Source: JAWKWH01 sp963669285
GTDB taxonomy: Bacteria > Pseudomonadota > Alphaproteobacteria > Rhizobiales > Rhizobiaceae
Reading direction: 5' to 3'
Length of the DNA stretch: 64,000 nt
Assembly: GCA_963669285.2 (NCBI GenBank)
Contig: CAXXSI010000010.1
Span: 1-64,000 of the forward strand
A program made the translations under genes and the position numbers. Of the stretch, positions 18,501 to 28,304 are shown piece by piece; position 1 is the stretch's first letter, and each line of letters starts with the position of its first letter. The notes beneath the pieces were generated by a model. It was not told where the DNA came from and made no database searches. It saw only the letters and a program-made list of their open reading frames with translations.

Positions 18501-19310
18501 ATGACAAAACTGGTTTTGGTCGGTTGCGGCAATATGGGATATGCCATGCTTGCCGGATGGATAAATTCTGGCAGGTTGCAGCAAGCAGACGTTACCGTCG
18601 TCGAACCGACGGAAGCGCTTCGCAGTCGCGCCGCGGCTCTTGGGGTGACAACTGTCGCCAGCCCCGATGATATCGCCCCCCAGGTAAAACCGGATATCGT
18701 CCTGTTTGCCGTCAAACCCCAGGTGATGGGTGATGTCGTTCCGGCATATCGGCGGTTCGCAAAATCCGGATCGGCTTTTTTGAGCGTGGCTGCCGGAACA
18801 AGAATTGCGTTTTTCGAGGAAATACTGGGAGACAAAACGGCCATTATCCGGTGCATGCCCAACACACCGGCAGCCATCGGTGCAGGCATGATGGTCACGG
18901 TCGCCAATGCCAACGTTGGCTCTGCGCTGATGGATTTCGTGTCCGGCCTGCTCTCGGCAAGCGGAGAAGTTGCCGCTGTAGATGATGAATCCCAGATGGA
19001 TGCCGTCACCGCTGTTTCCGGTTCAGGTCCCGCTTATGTATTTCACTTCATTGAATGTTTGACGTCGGCAGGTATTGAAGCCGGATTACCGCCCGAGACG
19101 GCCGCAAAACTTGCTGGTCAGACCGTGTTGGGCGCCGCCATGCTCGCCTCACAGAGCCCGGACACACCGTCGACCCTGCGCGAGCAGGTCACCAGTCCGA
19201 ACGGCACAACCGCTGCCGCGTTGTCGGTGTTCATGGGAGATAACCGGCTGAAGCGACTGGTTGGCGAAGCGGTGGAGGCTGCGCGGAAACGTTCAACCGA
19301 GCTTGGTTGA
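18501..19310 (+). CDS. proC: Pyrroline-5-carboxylate reductase
   Basis: 269 residues. Catalyses the last step of proline synthesis with NADPH. The N-terminal nucleotide-binding motif VGCGNMGYAML is at residues 7-17, VLFAVKPQVMGDV and IIRCMPNTPAAIGAG follow, and the C-terminal signature SGSGPAYVFHFIECL with TVLGAAMLA and REQVTSPNGTTAAAL is complete. The ATG at 18501 is chosen because the Rossmann motif begins right after it. It stands alone between the polysaccharide locus and the divergent amine-metabolism genes. Confidence 0.95.
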   Translation: MTKLVLVGCGNMGYAMLAGWINSGRLQQADVTVVEPTEALRSRAAALGVTTVASPDDIAPQVKPDIVLFAVKPQVMGDVVPAYRRFAKSGSAFLSVAAGTRIAFFEEILGDKTAIIRCMPNTPAAIGAGMMVTVANANVGSALMDFVSGLLSASGEVAAVDDESQMDAVTAVSGSGPAYVFHFIECLTSAGIEAGLPPETAAKLAGQTVLGAAMLASQSPDTPSTLREQVTSPNGTTAAALSVFMGDNRLKRLVGEAVEAARKRSTELG

Positions 19311-19332
19311 TCTATCCACCGGCGATCCCACG

Positions 19333-20715
19333 TCAGACGCCATCAAACACGATTGCATCCTGCCGCGCACGCAGTTCGGCCAGCCGTGAATCCGGGGCTG
19401 TTTGCGCGTTTTCCGTGGTGATCAGATCACCCTTGGCGATAGCTTTGAGGACCGTTCCGCCTTCCAGCAAGCCGCAGGGAAGTGCTTTTGCAGCCCTCGC
19501 CTCGGGTGCGGTCATGATCCACGAGCGATAGGTTGTCTCGCCGATGGCGTCCAGCCTCTCACCGGGTTCAAGCGTGCGCTTGGCCACGGCGCCGACTTCG
19601 GCCACCGGCCGATCGAGCGGCACCATGTCGGCTTTTCCGTAGAGTGCAGCGCGCGCGCAGGTCAACGGTACTTCGAGACTGGTCAGATGGTAGGGCCGAA
19701 AAAACGTGTAATAGGGGCCGGCGCCAAGCTTCAGATCGTTCATGCGCTCGCGAAGCCTTGGGTGCGCCATTTCAGCGATCACGAATACACCGGGCGCGAC
19801 GCCCTTGCCGACGGTAAAATCGACAACGCCCTTCCTGGACAACACTCCGCCATCCTCCACCGGGCACAAGACCGACGACAGTTCATCCCGGCTTGCCGCC
19901 GGACCATGCATGCCCGGTTTGTCGGGCACCAAACCGGTCGCATTGGCAATGGCCGCCATCTCGACCATGGTCTTCGAGCCGTCGACAAATTCGACCAGCA
20001 TGCGCGGGTTCATGTTGCGCCGTCGGGCCTCGTCGCGATAGTCGTCAGGCACAGCATCATGGTTGAGCGGATTGTTTTTGCCCTTTCCCGCGGCAACGAT
20101 TTCGTGGCCCATCGCCGAAACGAATTCGACCAGTTCCATACACGATGAGGGTTCGTCGCCGGCACCGAGCGAGTAGACAACGCCGAGCTTCGAGGCGGCG
20201 TGTTTCAGGTAAGCACCTATCGTCACATCCGCCTCGACGTTCATCATGACGAGATGTTTGCCATGCTCCATGGCGGTAAGACCGATTTCCGCCCCGACAG
20301 CCGGTTTTCCGGTGGCATCGATCACCACGTCGACCAAATCACAAGTCGCGGCAAGTTCGGCCTCGACCATGATCGCGGTCTTGCCGCTCTCGATGGCGGA
20401 AAGAACACCAGTCGGGCGCTTAGTTTCGACGGCGTGATCTAAGGGTAATCCGGCAATCTCTATTGCAGTCATCGCTCTGCCGGGTTGATTGTCCGCAATT
20501 GCAGCGATCTCGACACCGCGCATCTGTGCGACCTGGGTGACAATGTCGGTACCCATTTCGCCACAGCCGATCAGGCCTATTCTGACGGGTTTGCCCTCGT
20601 CTGCACGCTTGGCCAGATCGCGTGCAAGTCCTGTCAACGCAACATTGGTCATGGAATTCTGGCCCTGGCTGGAACTGTTTTGTCCAGATAGAATGGCGGC
20701 ATTGGCGTTTGTCAA
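19333..20715 (-). CDS. Homoserine dehydrogenase-like NAD(P) oxidoreductase with SAF domain
   Basis: 460 residues. The Rossmann domain starts at about residue 44 (RIGLIGCGEMGTDIVTQVAQM). The middle resembles a homoserine-dehydrogenase-like catalytic domain (KGKNNPLNHDAVPDDYRDEA). The C-terminal part, from about 370, is an SAF-type domain (LEPGERLDAIGETTYRSWIM ... LPCGLLEGGTVLKAIAKGDLIT). Proteins of this build occur in sugar-acid catabolism in related bacteria, but I cannot assign a substrate. It is codirectional with puuB-puuA, 50 bases downstream, so it could be cotranscribed. A start at residue 22 is also possible. Confidence 0.75.
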   Translation of the reverse strand: MTNANAAILSGQNSSSQGQNSMTNVALTGLARDLAKRADEGKPVRIGLIGCGEMGTDIVTQVAQMRGVEIAAIADNQPGRAMTAIEIAGLPLDHAVETKRPTGVLSAIESGKTAIMVEAELAATCDLVDVVIDATGKPAVGAEIGLTAMEHGKHLVMMNVEADVTIGAYLKHAASKLGVVYSLGAGDEPSSCMELVEFVSAMGHEIVAAGKGKNNPLNHDAVPDDYRDEARRRNMNPRMLVEFVDGSKTMVEMAAIANATGLVPDKPGMHGPAASRDELSSVLCPVEDGGVLSRKGVVDFTVGKGVAPGVFVIAEMAHPRLRERMNDLKLGAGPYYTFFRPYHLTSLEVPLTCARAALYGKADMVPLDRPVAEVGAVAKRTLEPGERLDAIGETTYRSWIMTAPEARAAKALPCGLLEGGTVLKAIAKGDLITTENAQTAPDSRLAELRARQDAIVFDGV

Positions 20716-20765
20716 TAAATGGACCGGCTATTTCGCGGCTGACACCCGGCTTTTACGACCTGCAG

Positions 20766-22064
20766 TCAGATCGAATCGCGTAGCGCAAACCAGCCCAACG
20801 CCAGCGTTAGCAATGGCGCTCTGAATCGTCGTCCGCCCGGAAATGCCGGTATTTTCAACTCCTCGAACAATTTGAGCTTTTCGCGGTTACCCAGCACGGT
20901 TTCGGCATAAAGCCGTCCGACATAGTTGGACAGCATAACCCCGTGGCCGGAGTAACCGGCACAGGAAATCACATTCGGCATGACTTCACGCACGAAAGGT
21001 TTGCGCGGCATCGTGATGCCGACCCTGCCTCCCCATGTATGGGTGATCTCGACATCTTCCAGCTCCGGATAGATCTCGGCGATTTGCTTGCGGATATGTC
21101 TCTTGATGTCGGCCGGATCGTTCGATCCGTAGGATTCGCGGCCACCAAACAGCAATCTTCCATCGGGGGATTTGCGAAAGTAACGCACGACAAACCGCGA
21201 ATCGTCGACCGACTCCCAACCGGGAATGACCGTACTGTCATTGCCCAGCGGCGCGGTCGCACCAATGAAAGATCCGATCGGCATGACATGGGCGGCGCTG
21301 ACCGGCTCAAGGTTGCCGCCATGGGCATTGACCGCCAGCAGGCATTTCTGCGCCCGGATCGTCCCGCGCGCCGTCTTGGCGACAACGCCGCCGTTATTGC
21401 CTTGAAGACCGAGTATCGCCGTATTTTCGCGGAGCTTGGCACCATATCCGTGTGCGGCACTGGCAATGCCGATGACCAGTTTGAGCGGATGAACATGCCC
21501 GGTTCCGCTGTCGCGGCAACCGCCGAAATAGAATTTTGAGCCGACCGCGCTTTCGGATTGTTGTCGGTCAAGGAAAGTGATGTGCGGATAGCCGAACCGC
21601 TCCCCCATGATGTCGGCATGGCGCTTGTAGTTGTCGACATAACGTTGCTTGTGGGCGAAAGACAGCTGGCCTGCCCGATACTCCGCATCGATCTCGTGCT
21701 CGCGCATGAAATCCATGAAGTGCGCCTTGGCTTCTTCTGCGACATCGAACAACGCCTTGGCGCGGGCGAAGCCGAACTCTGCTTCCAGCTCCTCCGGCCA
21801 TGCCCGTTGTCCGGTTCCCATCTGGCCGCCATTGCGGCCCGACGCACCGTCGCCGAACCTGTGCGCGTCCACCACCAATGCATGAACGCCGTTTCGCGCA
21901 AGATGTGCGGCTGCCGAAAGTCCGGTAAATCCGCCGCCGATGATCAGCACGTCGGTGGTGGCATCTCCGTCGAGCGACGGATGTCTCGGCCGTTGATCCA
22001 CCGTTGCCTCGTACCAGGAATATCCCGGTGAAATCGGGCTTTGATAGCGTTCGGTATCAGACAT
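20766..22064 (-). CDS. puuB: FAD-dependent amine oxidase, gamma-glutamylputrescine oxidase type
   Basis: 432 residues of the DAO/OrdL family. The FAD dinucleotide-binding motif VLIIGGGFTGLSAAAHLARNG lies at about 39-59, the family's GxNGGQMGTGQR stretch at about 76-87, and a C-terminal GYSGHGVMLSNYVGRLYAE closes the FAD site. In the Puu route the enzyme oxidises gamma-glutamylputrescine to the aldehyde. The start overlaps the end of the glutamine-synthetase-like gene by eight bases, which supports this role. Other amines are possible substrates. Confidence 0.8.
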   Translation of the reverse strand: MSDTERYQSPISPGYSWYEATVDQRPRHPSLDGDATTDVLIIGGGFTGLSAAAHLARNGVHALVVDAHRFGDGASGRNGGQMGTGQRAWPEELEAEFGFARAKALFDVAEEAKAHFMDFMREHEIDAEYRAGQLSFAHKQRYVDNYKRHADIMGERFGYPHITFLDRQQSESAVGSKFYFGGCRDSGTGHVHPLKLVIGIASAAHGYGAKLRENTAILGLQGNNGGVVAKTARGTIRAQKCLLAVNAHGGNLEPVSAAHVMPIGSFIGATAPLGNDSTVIPGWESVDDSRFVVRYFRKSPDGRLLFGGRESYGSNDPADIKRHIRKQIAEIYPELEDVEITHTWGGRVGITMPRKPFVREVMPNVISCAGYSGHGVMLSNYVGRLYAETVLGNREKLKLFEELKIPAFPGGRRFRAPLLTLALGWFALRDSI

Positions 22065-23490
22065 TGAGCAGCAGGTATTCGCGTTCCCACGGACTGATCA
22101 CTTCCATGAAGGTCTCGAATTCCGCCCTTTTGATCGCCGCATAGGTGGCCACGAAGCTTTCACCGAAGATTTCGGCAAAGGCAGGTTCCGCCTCAAACTG
22201 CGAGACCGCATCGAGTAATCCGCGCGGCAATTCAACTTCGTCGCGATTGACCGCTGTCCCGGCCGGATCGTCGGGGACCACTTCGTTGAGCATGCCCAGA
22301 TAACCGCATCCGAGCGAGGCAGCCAACGCCAGATAGGGATTGGCATCCGACGATGGTATGCGGTTTTCCACACGCCGCGCTGACGGTCCGGAACGCGGAA
22401 CACGAAATGCCGTGGTGCGATTGTCGTATCCCCACCGCACGTTGACCGGGGCGGATTCACCTTGGGTCAATCGCCGATAGGAATTGACATAGGGCGCAAA
22501 CATCACCAGCGCCCTTGGGACGAAATGCTGCATCCCGCCGATGAAATGCCGGAATTTGTCGCTTTCACCGCCTTCTTCGTCGGAGAAAATATTCTCTCCG
22601 GTCTTGGCATCGATGATCGACTGGTGAATATGCATGGCCGATCCGGGTTGCCCCTGGATCGGTTTGGCCATGAAAGTGGCATACATGTCATGCTTCAGCG
22701 CAGCCTCGCGGATGGTGCGCTTGAACATGAACACCTGGTCAGCGAGCTCAACAGGATCGCCGTGGCGCAGATTGATTTCGAGCTGCCCGGCGCCTTCTTC
22801 GTGGATCAGCGTATCGATCTCTAGGCCCTGGGCCTCGGAAAAGTGATAGATGTCGTCGATAAGCTCGTCGAACTCGTTGATGCCGGCAATCGAATAACCC
22901 TGGCCGCCGCCGATTGGGCGCCCAGACCGGCCGACGGGCGGTGTCAGCGGATAGTCCGGGTCGGGATTCTTGCGCACCAGGTAGAATTCGATTTCCGGGG
23001 CGACGACAGGCTTCCATCCTTTTGCCTCATAGGCATCGACCACCCGTCTGAGGACATTGCGCGGCGCGAATTCGATCGCCTGGCCATCCTGACGGACAAG
23101 ATCGCAGATTACCTGGGCGGTGGGATCGGTTTCCCAGGGAACGCTGGACAGGGTCGACAAGTCCGGAAGCAATTTCAGGTCGCCATCATCCTGGGGATAA
23201 GTGAAGCCGTGGCCGTCTTCAGGGTATTCGCCGGAAATCGTCGCCATGAATACCGCCGAAGGCAGCGCCAGCGAAGTGTTGGAGGTGAACTTGTTCGACG
23301 GCATCATCTTGCCGCGTGCAACACCGGCCTGGTCGGCGGTAATGCACTCGATATCCTCGATGCCGCGCCAGGCGAGCCATTCGCCGGCCTGCTTCCAGGA
23401 TTTGACGCCGCGTAGATTTTTGACAAAGGCCGGAGTTTTTTGTCTGGCTCCGCGCCGGGCGGCCCTCTCGGCCGGAATTTTGGAAGGCAT
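22057..23490 (-). CDS. puuA: Glutamine synthetase-family gamma-glutamylpolyamine synthetase
   Basis: 477 residues. Joins glutamate to an amine, probably putrescine, with ATP, starting polyamine catabolism. Landmarks: APEIEFYLVRKNPDPDYPLTPP (metal-binding glutamate) at about 168-189, HEEGAGQLEINLRHGDPVELAD in the middle, FMAKPIQGQPGSAMHIHQS (ATP/metal histidines) at about 284-302, and RIPSSDANPYLALAASLG near 391. No adenylylation-site tyrosine motif of GSI is evident. First gene of the puuA-puuB unit. Three TGATCA- or GATCAA-type words lie in the 135 bases before it. Confidence 0.85.
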   Translation of the reverse strand: MPSKIPAERAARRGARQKTPAFVKNLRGVKSWKQAGEWLAWRGIEDIECITADQAGVARGKMMPSNKFTSNTSLALPSAVFMATISGEYPEDGHGFTYPQDDGDLKLLPDLSTLSSVPWETDPTAQVICDLVRQDGQAIEFAPRNVLRRVVDAYEAKGWKPVVAPEIEFYLVRKNPDPDYPLTPPVGRSGRPIGGGQGYSIAGINEFDELIDDIYHFSEAQGLEIDTLIHEEGAGQLEINLRHGDPVELADQVFMFKRTIREAALKHDMYATFMAKPIQGQPGSAMHIHQSIIDAKTGENIFSDEEGGESDKFRHFIGGMQHFVPRALVMFAPYVNSYRRLTQGESAPVNVRWGYDNRTTAFRVPRSGPSARRVENRIPSSDANPYLALAASLGCGYLGMLNEVVPDDPAGTAVNRDEVELPRGLLDAVSQFEAEPAFAEIFGESFVATYAAIKRAEFETFMEVISPWEREYLLLNV

Positions 23491-23528
23491 AGATCACCAA
23501 ATGAGTTTTCGTGCGACGGTCATAGCAA

Positions 23529-23609
23529 ATTTGATCAAAATACGGAAGATCAATTCCGGGCCAAGCCGGCTCATGCCCGTAGAGACGAGATTAATATGAT
23601 CAAATTAAT
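23529..23609. promoter_or_regulatory. Candidate operators upstream of puuA
   Basis: ATTTGATCAAAAT (23529-23541), AAGATCAATT (23546-23555) and ATTAATATGATCAAATTAAT (23590-23609) lie between puuA and the DUF6460 gene. The last is an 18-of-20 palindrome centred on TGATCA. Such an AT-rich cluster is unlike the surrounding sequence and looks like a repressor-binding array. No regulator gene is adjacent, so the binding protein is unknown. Confidence 0.45.
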
Positions 23610-23625
23610 ACATCTTTGGTGGCGT

Positions 23626-23916
23626 TTACCCGCGTGGTGGCCGCAGCAGATAAATCACAAACCAGATTGGCACAATCACCATTGAACCGAGCACGATATT
23701 GGGAAGTGCCCACATGACTCCCCGTTCGACATATCCAAGCACCTGCTCCGGTGTCAGGCCCAAGTCGGACAAAACCTCTGCCGCCGTTACATCAAGAGCG
23801 GAAAGAACGGCACCGGTTATCAAGGAGGCAACCGCGATCTTGAAGACCGCTGACAAGACCTTCAGCACCCGCATCCCCTTTAGCGAATCGCGTAATTCTA
23901 AAGTTATGATGCGCAA
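23626..23916 (-). CDS. DUF6460-type small membrane protein
   Basis: 96 residues. Two hydrophobic segments, at about 20-42 and 66-90, flank a short acidic region, and the end WFVIYLLRPPRG is typical of the small DUF6460 proteins of Rhizobiales. Function is unknown. An internal ATG at residue 15 could be the real start, since the leader before it is charged. It faces away from the AsmA-like gene's 3' end and shares the strand with the puu genes, but it is separated from them by the operator region. Confidence 0.65.
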   Translation of the reverse strand: MRIITLELRDSLKGMRVLKVLSAVFKIAVASLITGAVLSALDVTAAEVLSDLGLTPEQVLGYVERGVMWALPNIVLGSMVIVPIWFVIYLLRPPRG

Positions 23917-23959
23917 ATGTCATCCACCCGCCCCGCCTGTCTGGCCCGGTAAAATCCGC

Positions 23960-25801
23960 TCACTCTGATTGGGGCGGCGGCAGAATCGCGGATATGAAAG
24001 GCGAACTCCACGATCCGCCGACAAAAAAATTGAGGCTGCCGGGATATTCTTCACTGTCTTGTGCTGCCGATATTCTGCCTGACAAGGCAAGACTGCGGCC
24101 GATATAGGGAACAATTCCGGCAAGGCTGATCAATTGGTCGGCAGTTCTCGCTTCGGCCTTTTCGACACTGGCCACGCCGCGCGACATCGTTGCCTTCAGT
24201 TCTGCTCGCTCAAAAGCCAGCGTTCCCCCGGCGACCTCATCGAGCGAGAAGAAACCTCCTGATTTGGATCGCTCGATAAATGCGTTCAGATCAACATCGG
24301 CGATCGTTCCGGTGTCAAAAGTGGCGGCGATTGAACCGCTGGCCGACCGCAGGAAAGGTCTTGGCGGCGCAACGGGGCCTTTCAGGATCACCGATACCTT
24401 GCCCCTTGCTTGCGGTATCATCCGCTCAAATCCTGCTGTCGCAGCCAGCGCCCCGATATCGATGTCCGTGGCCAAAAAGCGAAACTCGCCGGTACTGTTT
24501 CCGCTTTCGTGATCGATACGCAAACCGGTCGAGATATTACCGCCGAATCCGGTTGCATCCGAGATATCGAAGGTCGCTAAACCATCCTTGATCTGAATGG
24601 CCGCAGCAACGTCGGTCAGTTCCGCCGGGCCTGCCACCGCGTTCCCCACGGATAGCCGCAAATCGAGACTGAATTGACCGCCCAGTCCCCTCTCCAATGT
24701 GCCGGCGGTGGCTCCCGCCGCTGTTGGCAGGATGGCAAATGTCGAAAGCAAAGAGGCCAAATCGAGACTTTCGAAATCCAGCGTACCGGAAACCGACGGA
24801 TTATCCTGATTCAGCGTGAACTCGATGACGCCCATTCCCGGGCTCTGTGCGAATGCGATCTCGGCATCTTCGATCTTGATGGAATCGACGCTCCCGTTGA
24901 GCCGGCCGGTCACCGCCAGCGCGCCGAGGTCCATGCCGGGCGAATTGTCGAATCCCGACCACTCCAGCATTTCCCTCAATGACGGCGTTGCCAGTTCCAG
25001 GTCCCCGTCGATGAACAAGGGTTGGTCCACATCTGCCGCGCCATTGAACGACAACTGCAGCGGCTCGGACTTCAGTGACGCAAACATTTGCGCTGTTCCA
25101 CCGGCAAACAACACCAGTGGTTCGGTAATCCGGCTCTCTATATTGACGGATTCACCCTTGACCAGGGCAGATGCGGTGACGGACAGTTCCCCATCGAGCA
25201 ACGGCCACTGCAACAATCCGTTCAGCTCGGTGACGAGGTCCGTCTCCCCCTCTCCGTCTTTGCCGGCTTTGATAATTCTGGCGTCAGTGAACTCAATCGT
25301 ACCGAACGATTCTGAGGGAATGTCATTAATGCTCGGATTGGCCGGATCTTCACCAATCGCCACCCTGGTCATCTCAATGGCCCGCCTGATCTTTCCGCCA
25401 GCCGGCGATTTGAGGACCGGCACCCCTATGTCACTGTCGGATACCCGCAGCAGCGGATTGCGAAAATGAACCCGCGTTGGCACGATATTGCCGCGAAGCG
25501 CGGAAAATGCGGACAGGTCTATTTCAACAGCCTGGCTGGTCAGTACCGGCGGCTCGTCCCCGGCACCCCATCCGGACATGATGACGCGGGGAAGTTCCGC
25601 CCTGATCGATGGCCACACAGTGATCGTTGGAGCGCCACCAAGGGTAACGCGATAACCGCTCCAATGGCTGAACTCCTGGGCAATCCGGTCGCGCACGATC
25701 TGCGTGGAGGCAACAAACGGCAACGCGATGATCAGCGCCACGGCAAGCAGCGCCAATCCGGCGAAGGTCGCGATGCTGCGTCTGGCCAGCCTCGATGCCA
25801 T
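23960..25801 (-). CDS. AsmA-family protein
   Basis: 613 residues from the ATG at 25801. An N-terminal signal-anchor (FAGLALLAVALIIALPFVAS, about residues 12-31) is followed by the typical AsmA entry with GYRVTLGGAPTITVWPSIRAEL. The C-terminal half contains the AsmA_2-type beta-rich region (FLATDIDIGALAATAGFERMIPQARGKVSVILKGP). AsmA-like proteins span the periplasm and are implicated in phospholipid or envelope homeostasis. An upstream in-frame start at 25864 adds 21 residues with no ribosome-binding site and is rejected. Divergent from acetoacetyl-CoA synthetase. Confidence 0.8.
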   Translation of the reverse strand: MASRLARRSIATFAGLALLAVALIIALPFVASTQIVRDRIAQEFSHWSGYRVTLGGAPTITVWPSIRAELPRVIMSGWGAGDEPPVLTSQAVEIDLSAFSALRGNIVPTRVHFRNPLLRVSDSDIGVPVLKSPAGGKIRRAIEMTRVAIGEDPANPSINDIPSESFGTIEFTDARIIKAGKDGEGETDLVTELNGLLQWPLLDGELSVTASALVKGESVNIESRITEPLVLFAGGTAQMFASLKSEPLQLSFNGAADVDQPLFIDGDLELATPSLREMLEWSGFDNSPGMDLGALAVTGRLNGSVDSIKIEDAEIAFAQSPGMGVIEFTLNQDNPSVSGTLDFESLDLASLLSTFAILPTAAGATAGTLERGLGGQFSLDLRLSVGNAVAGPAELTDVAAAIQIKDGLATFDISDATGFGGNISTGLRIDHESGNSTGEFRFLATDIDIGALAATAGFERMIPQARGKVSVILKGPVAPPRPFLRSASGSIAATFDTGTIADVDLNAFIERSKSGGFFSLDEVAGGTLAFERAELKATMSRGVASVEKAEARTADQLISLAGIVPYIGRSLALSGRISAAQDSEEYPGSLNFFVGGSWSSPFISAILPPPQSE

Positions 25802-25888
25802 ACTGCCCCACTGATTAATCCGCTCGTTGTTCTTGCCTACCGGTTTACCGCAAGGTTGTGGCAATTCAAGGAATTAACGCGGTTTGGC

Positions 25889-25902
25889 GCTTTTGCACAC
25901 AA
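25889..25902 (+). promoter_or_regulatory. TGCA-rich word upstream of acetoacetyl-CoA synthetase
   Basis: GCTTTTGCACACAA here is identical to 60671-60684 upstream of the PHB depolymerase gene. It lies about 135 bases before the acetoacetyl-CoA synthetase start. A shared 14-mer is not by itself improbable in 64 kb, but both copies precede polyhydroxybutyrate-cycle genes. It may be a PhaR-type half site. Confidence 0.35.
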
Positions 25903-26036
25903 CCGGTGGGCCGAGGGGGGCGGAAGCTGGTTCCGATTTCTGGTATTCCGGCCACCAAAACTCGAAAAGCCTACCGCTCTTGCGGAATTCCTTGTCACTA
26001 TGCGAATAGGCACTCGAAAAAGCACCGGAGACAGCA

Positions 26037-27995
<1,959 letters not shown>

Positions 27996-28176
27996 GCCGG
28001 TACCGTTTTAGGCAACCTGCGTCGCCGTACAGGGTTAACAATCCCCTACCCAATTATTTACCTCGTATGCGGAAGTGGCACACTTCCATAAACAGCGGCA
28101 TATCCCGGTAAGGTTTTGTTAACGGGCCGCATGGATAGTCGGGGTAACTCCAGGACACATATCCTGATCCCAACCA

Positions 28177-28262
28177 ACACAGGGATACTCTTTCAGAGCC
28201 CGAGCCCGAAGTGACAGCAATTTACACACTGGGCGTTCCGCCAACGGAACGCCCATTTTTTT
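28177..28262 (+). ncRNA. Candidate trans-acting sRNA
   Basis: About 86 bases ending in a perfect intrinsic terminator, placed in the 310-base gap after the acetoacetyl-CoA synthetase gene. The 5' end is a guess: the sequence ACACAGGGATACTC, a short unpaired CTTTCAGAGCCCGAGCCCGAAGTGA stretch and then the terminator hairpin, a layout usual for Hfq-binding sRNAs. The size and PHB-related neighbourhood recall the alpha-r8 (MmgR) family of rhizobia, known to affect PHB storage, but I cannot confirm the match. It could instead be only the 3' untranslated end of the synthetase mRNA. The rest of the gap (28018-28176) has no gene I can see. Confidence 0.4.
28231..28262 (+). terminator. Intrinsic terminator
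   Basis: GGGCGTTCCG (28231-28240) and CGGAACGCCC (28245-28254) form a perfect 10-bp stem with loop CCAA, followed by A and a run of seven T. Rightward orientation. It ends the acetoacetyl-CoA synthetase transcript or the sRNA. Confidence 0.9.
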
Positions 28263-28304
28263 GTGATTTCACTGCTAAAATCGTTCTGTTCATGAGCCGG
28301 TTGC

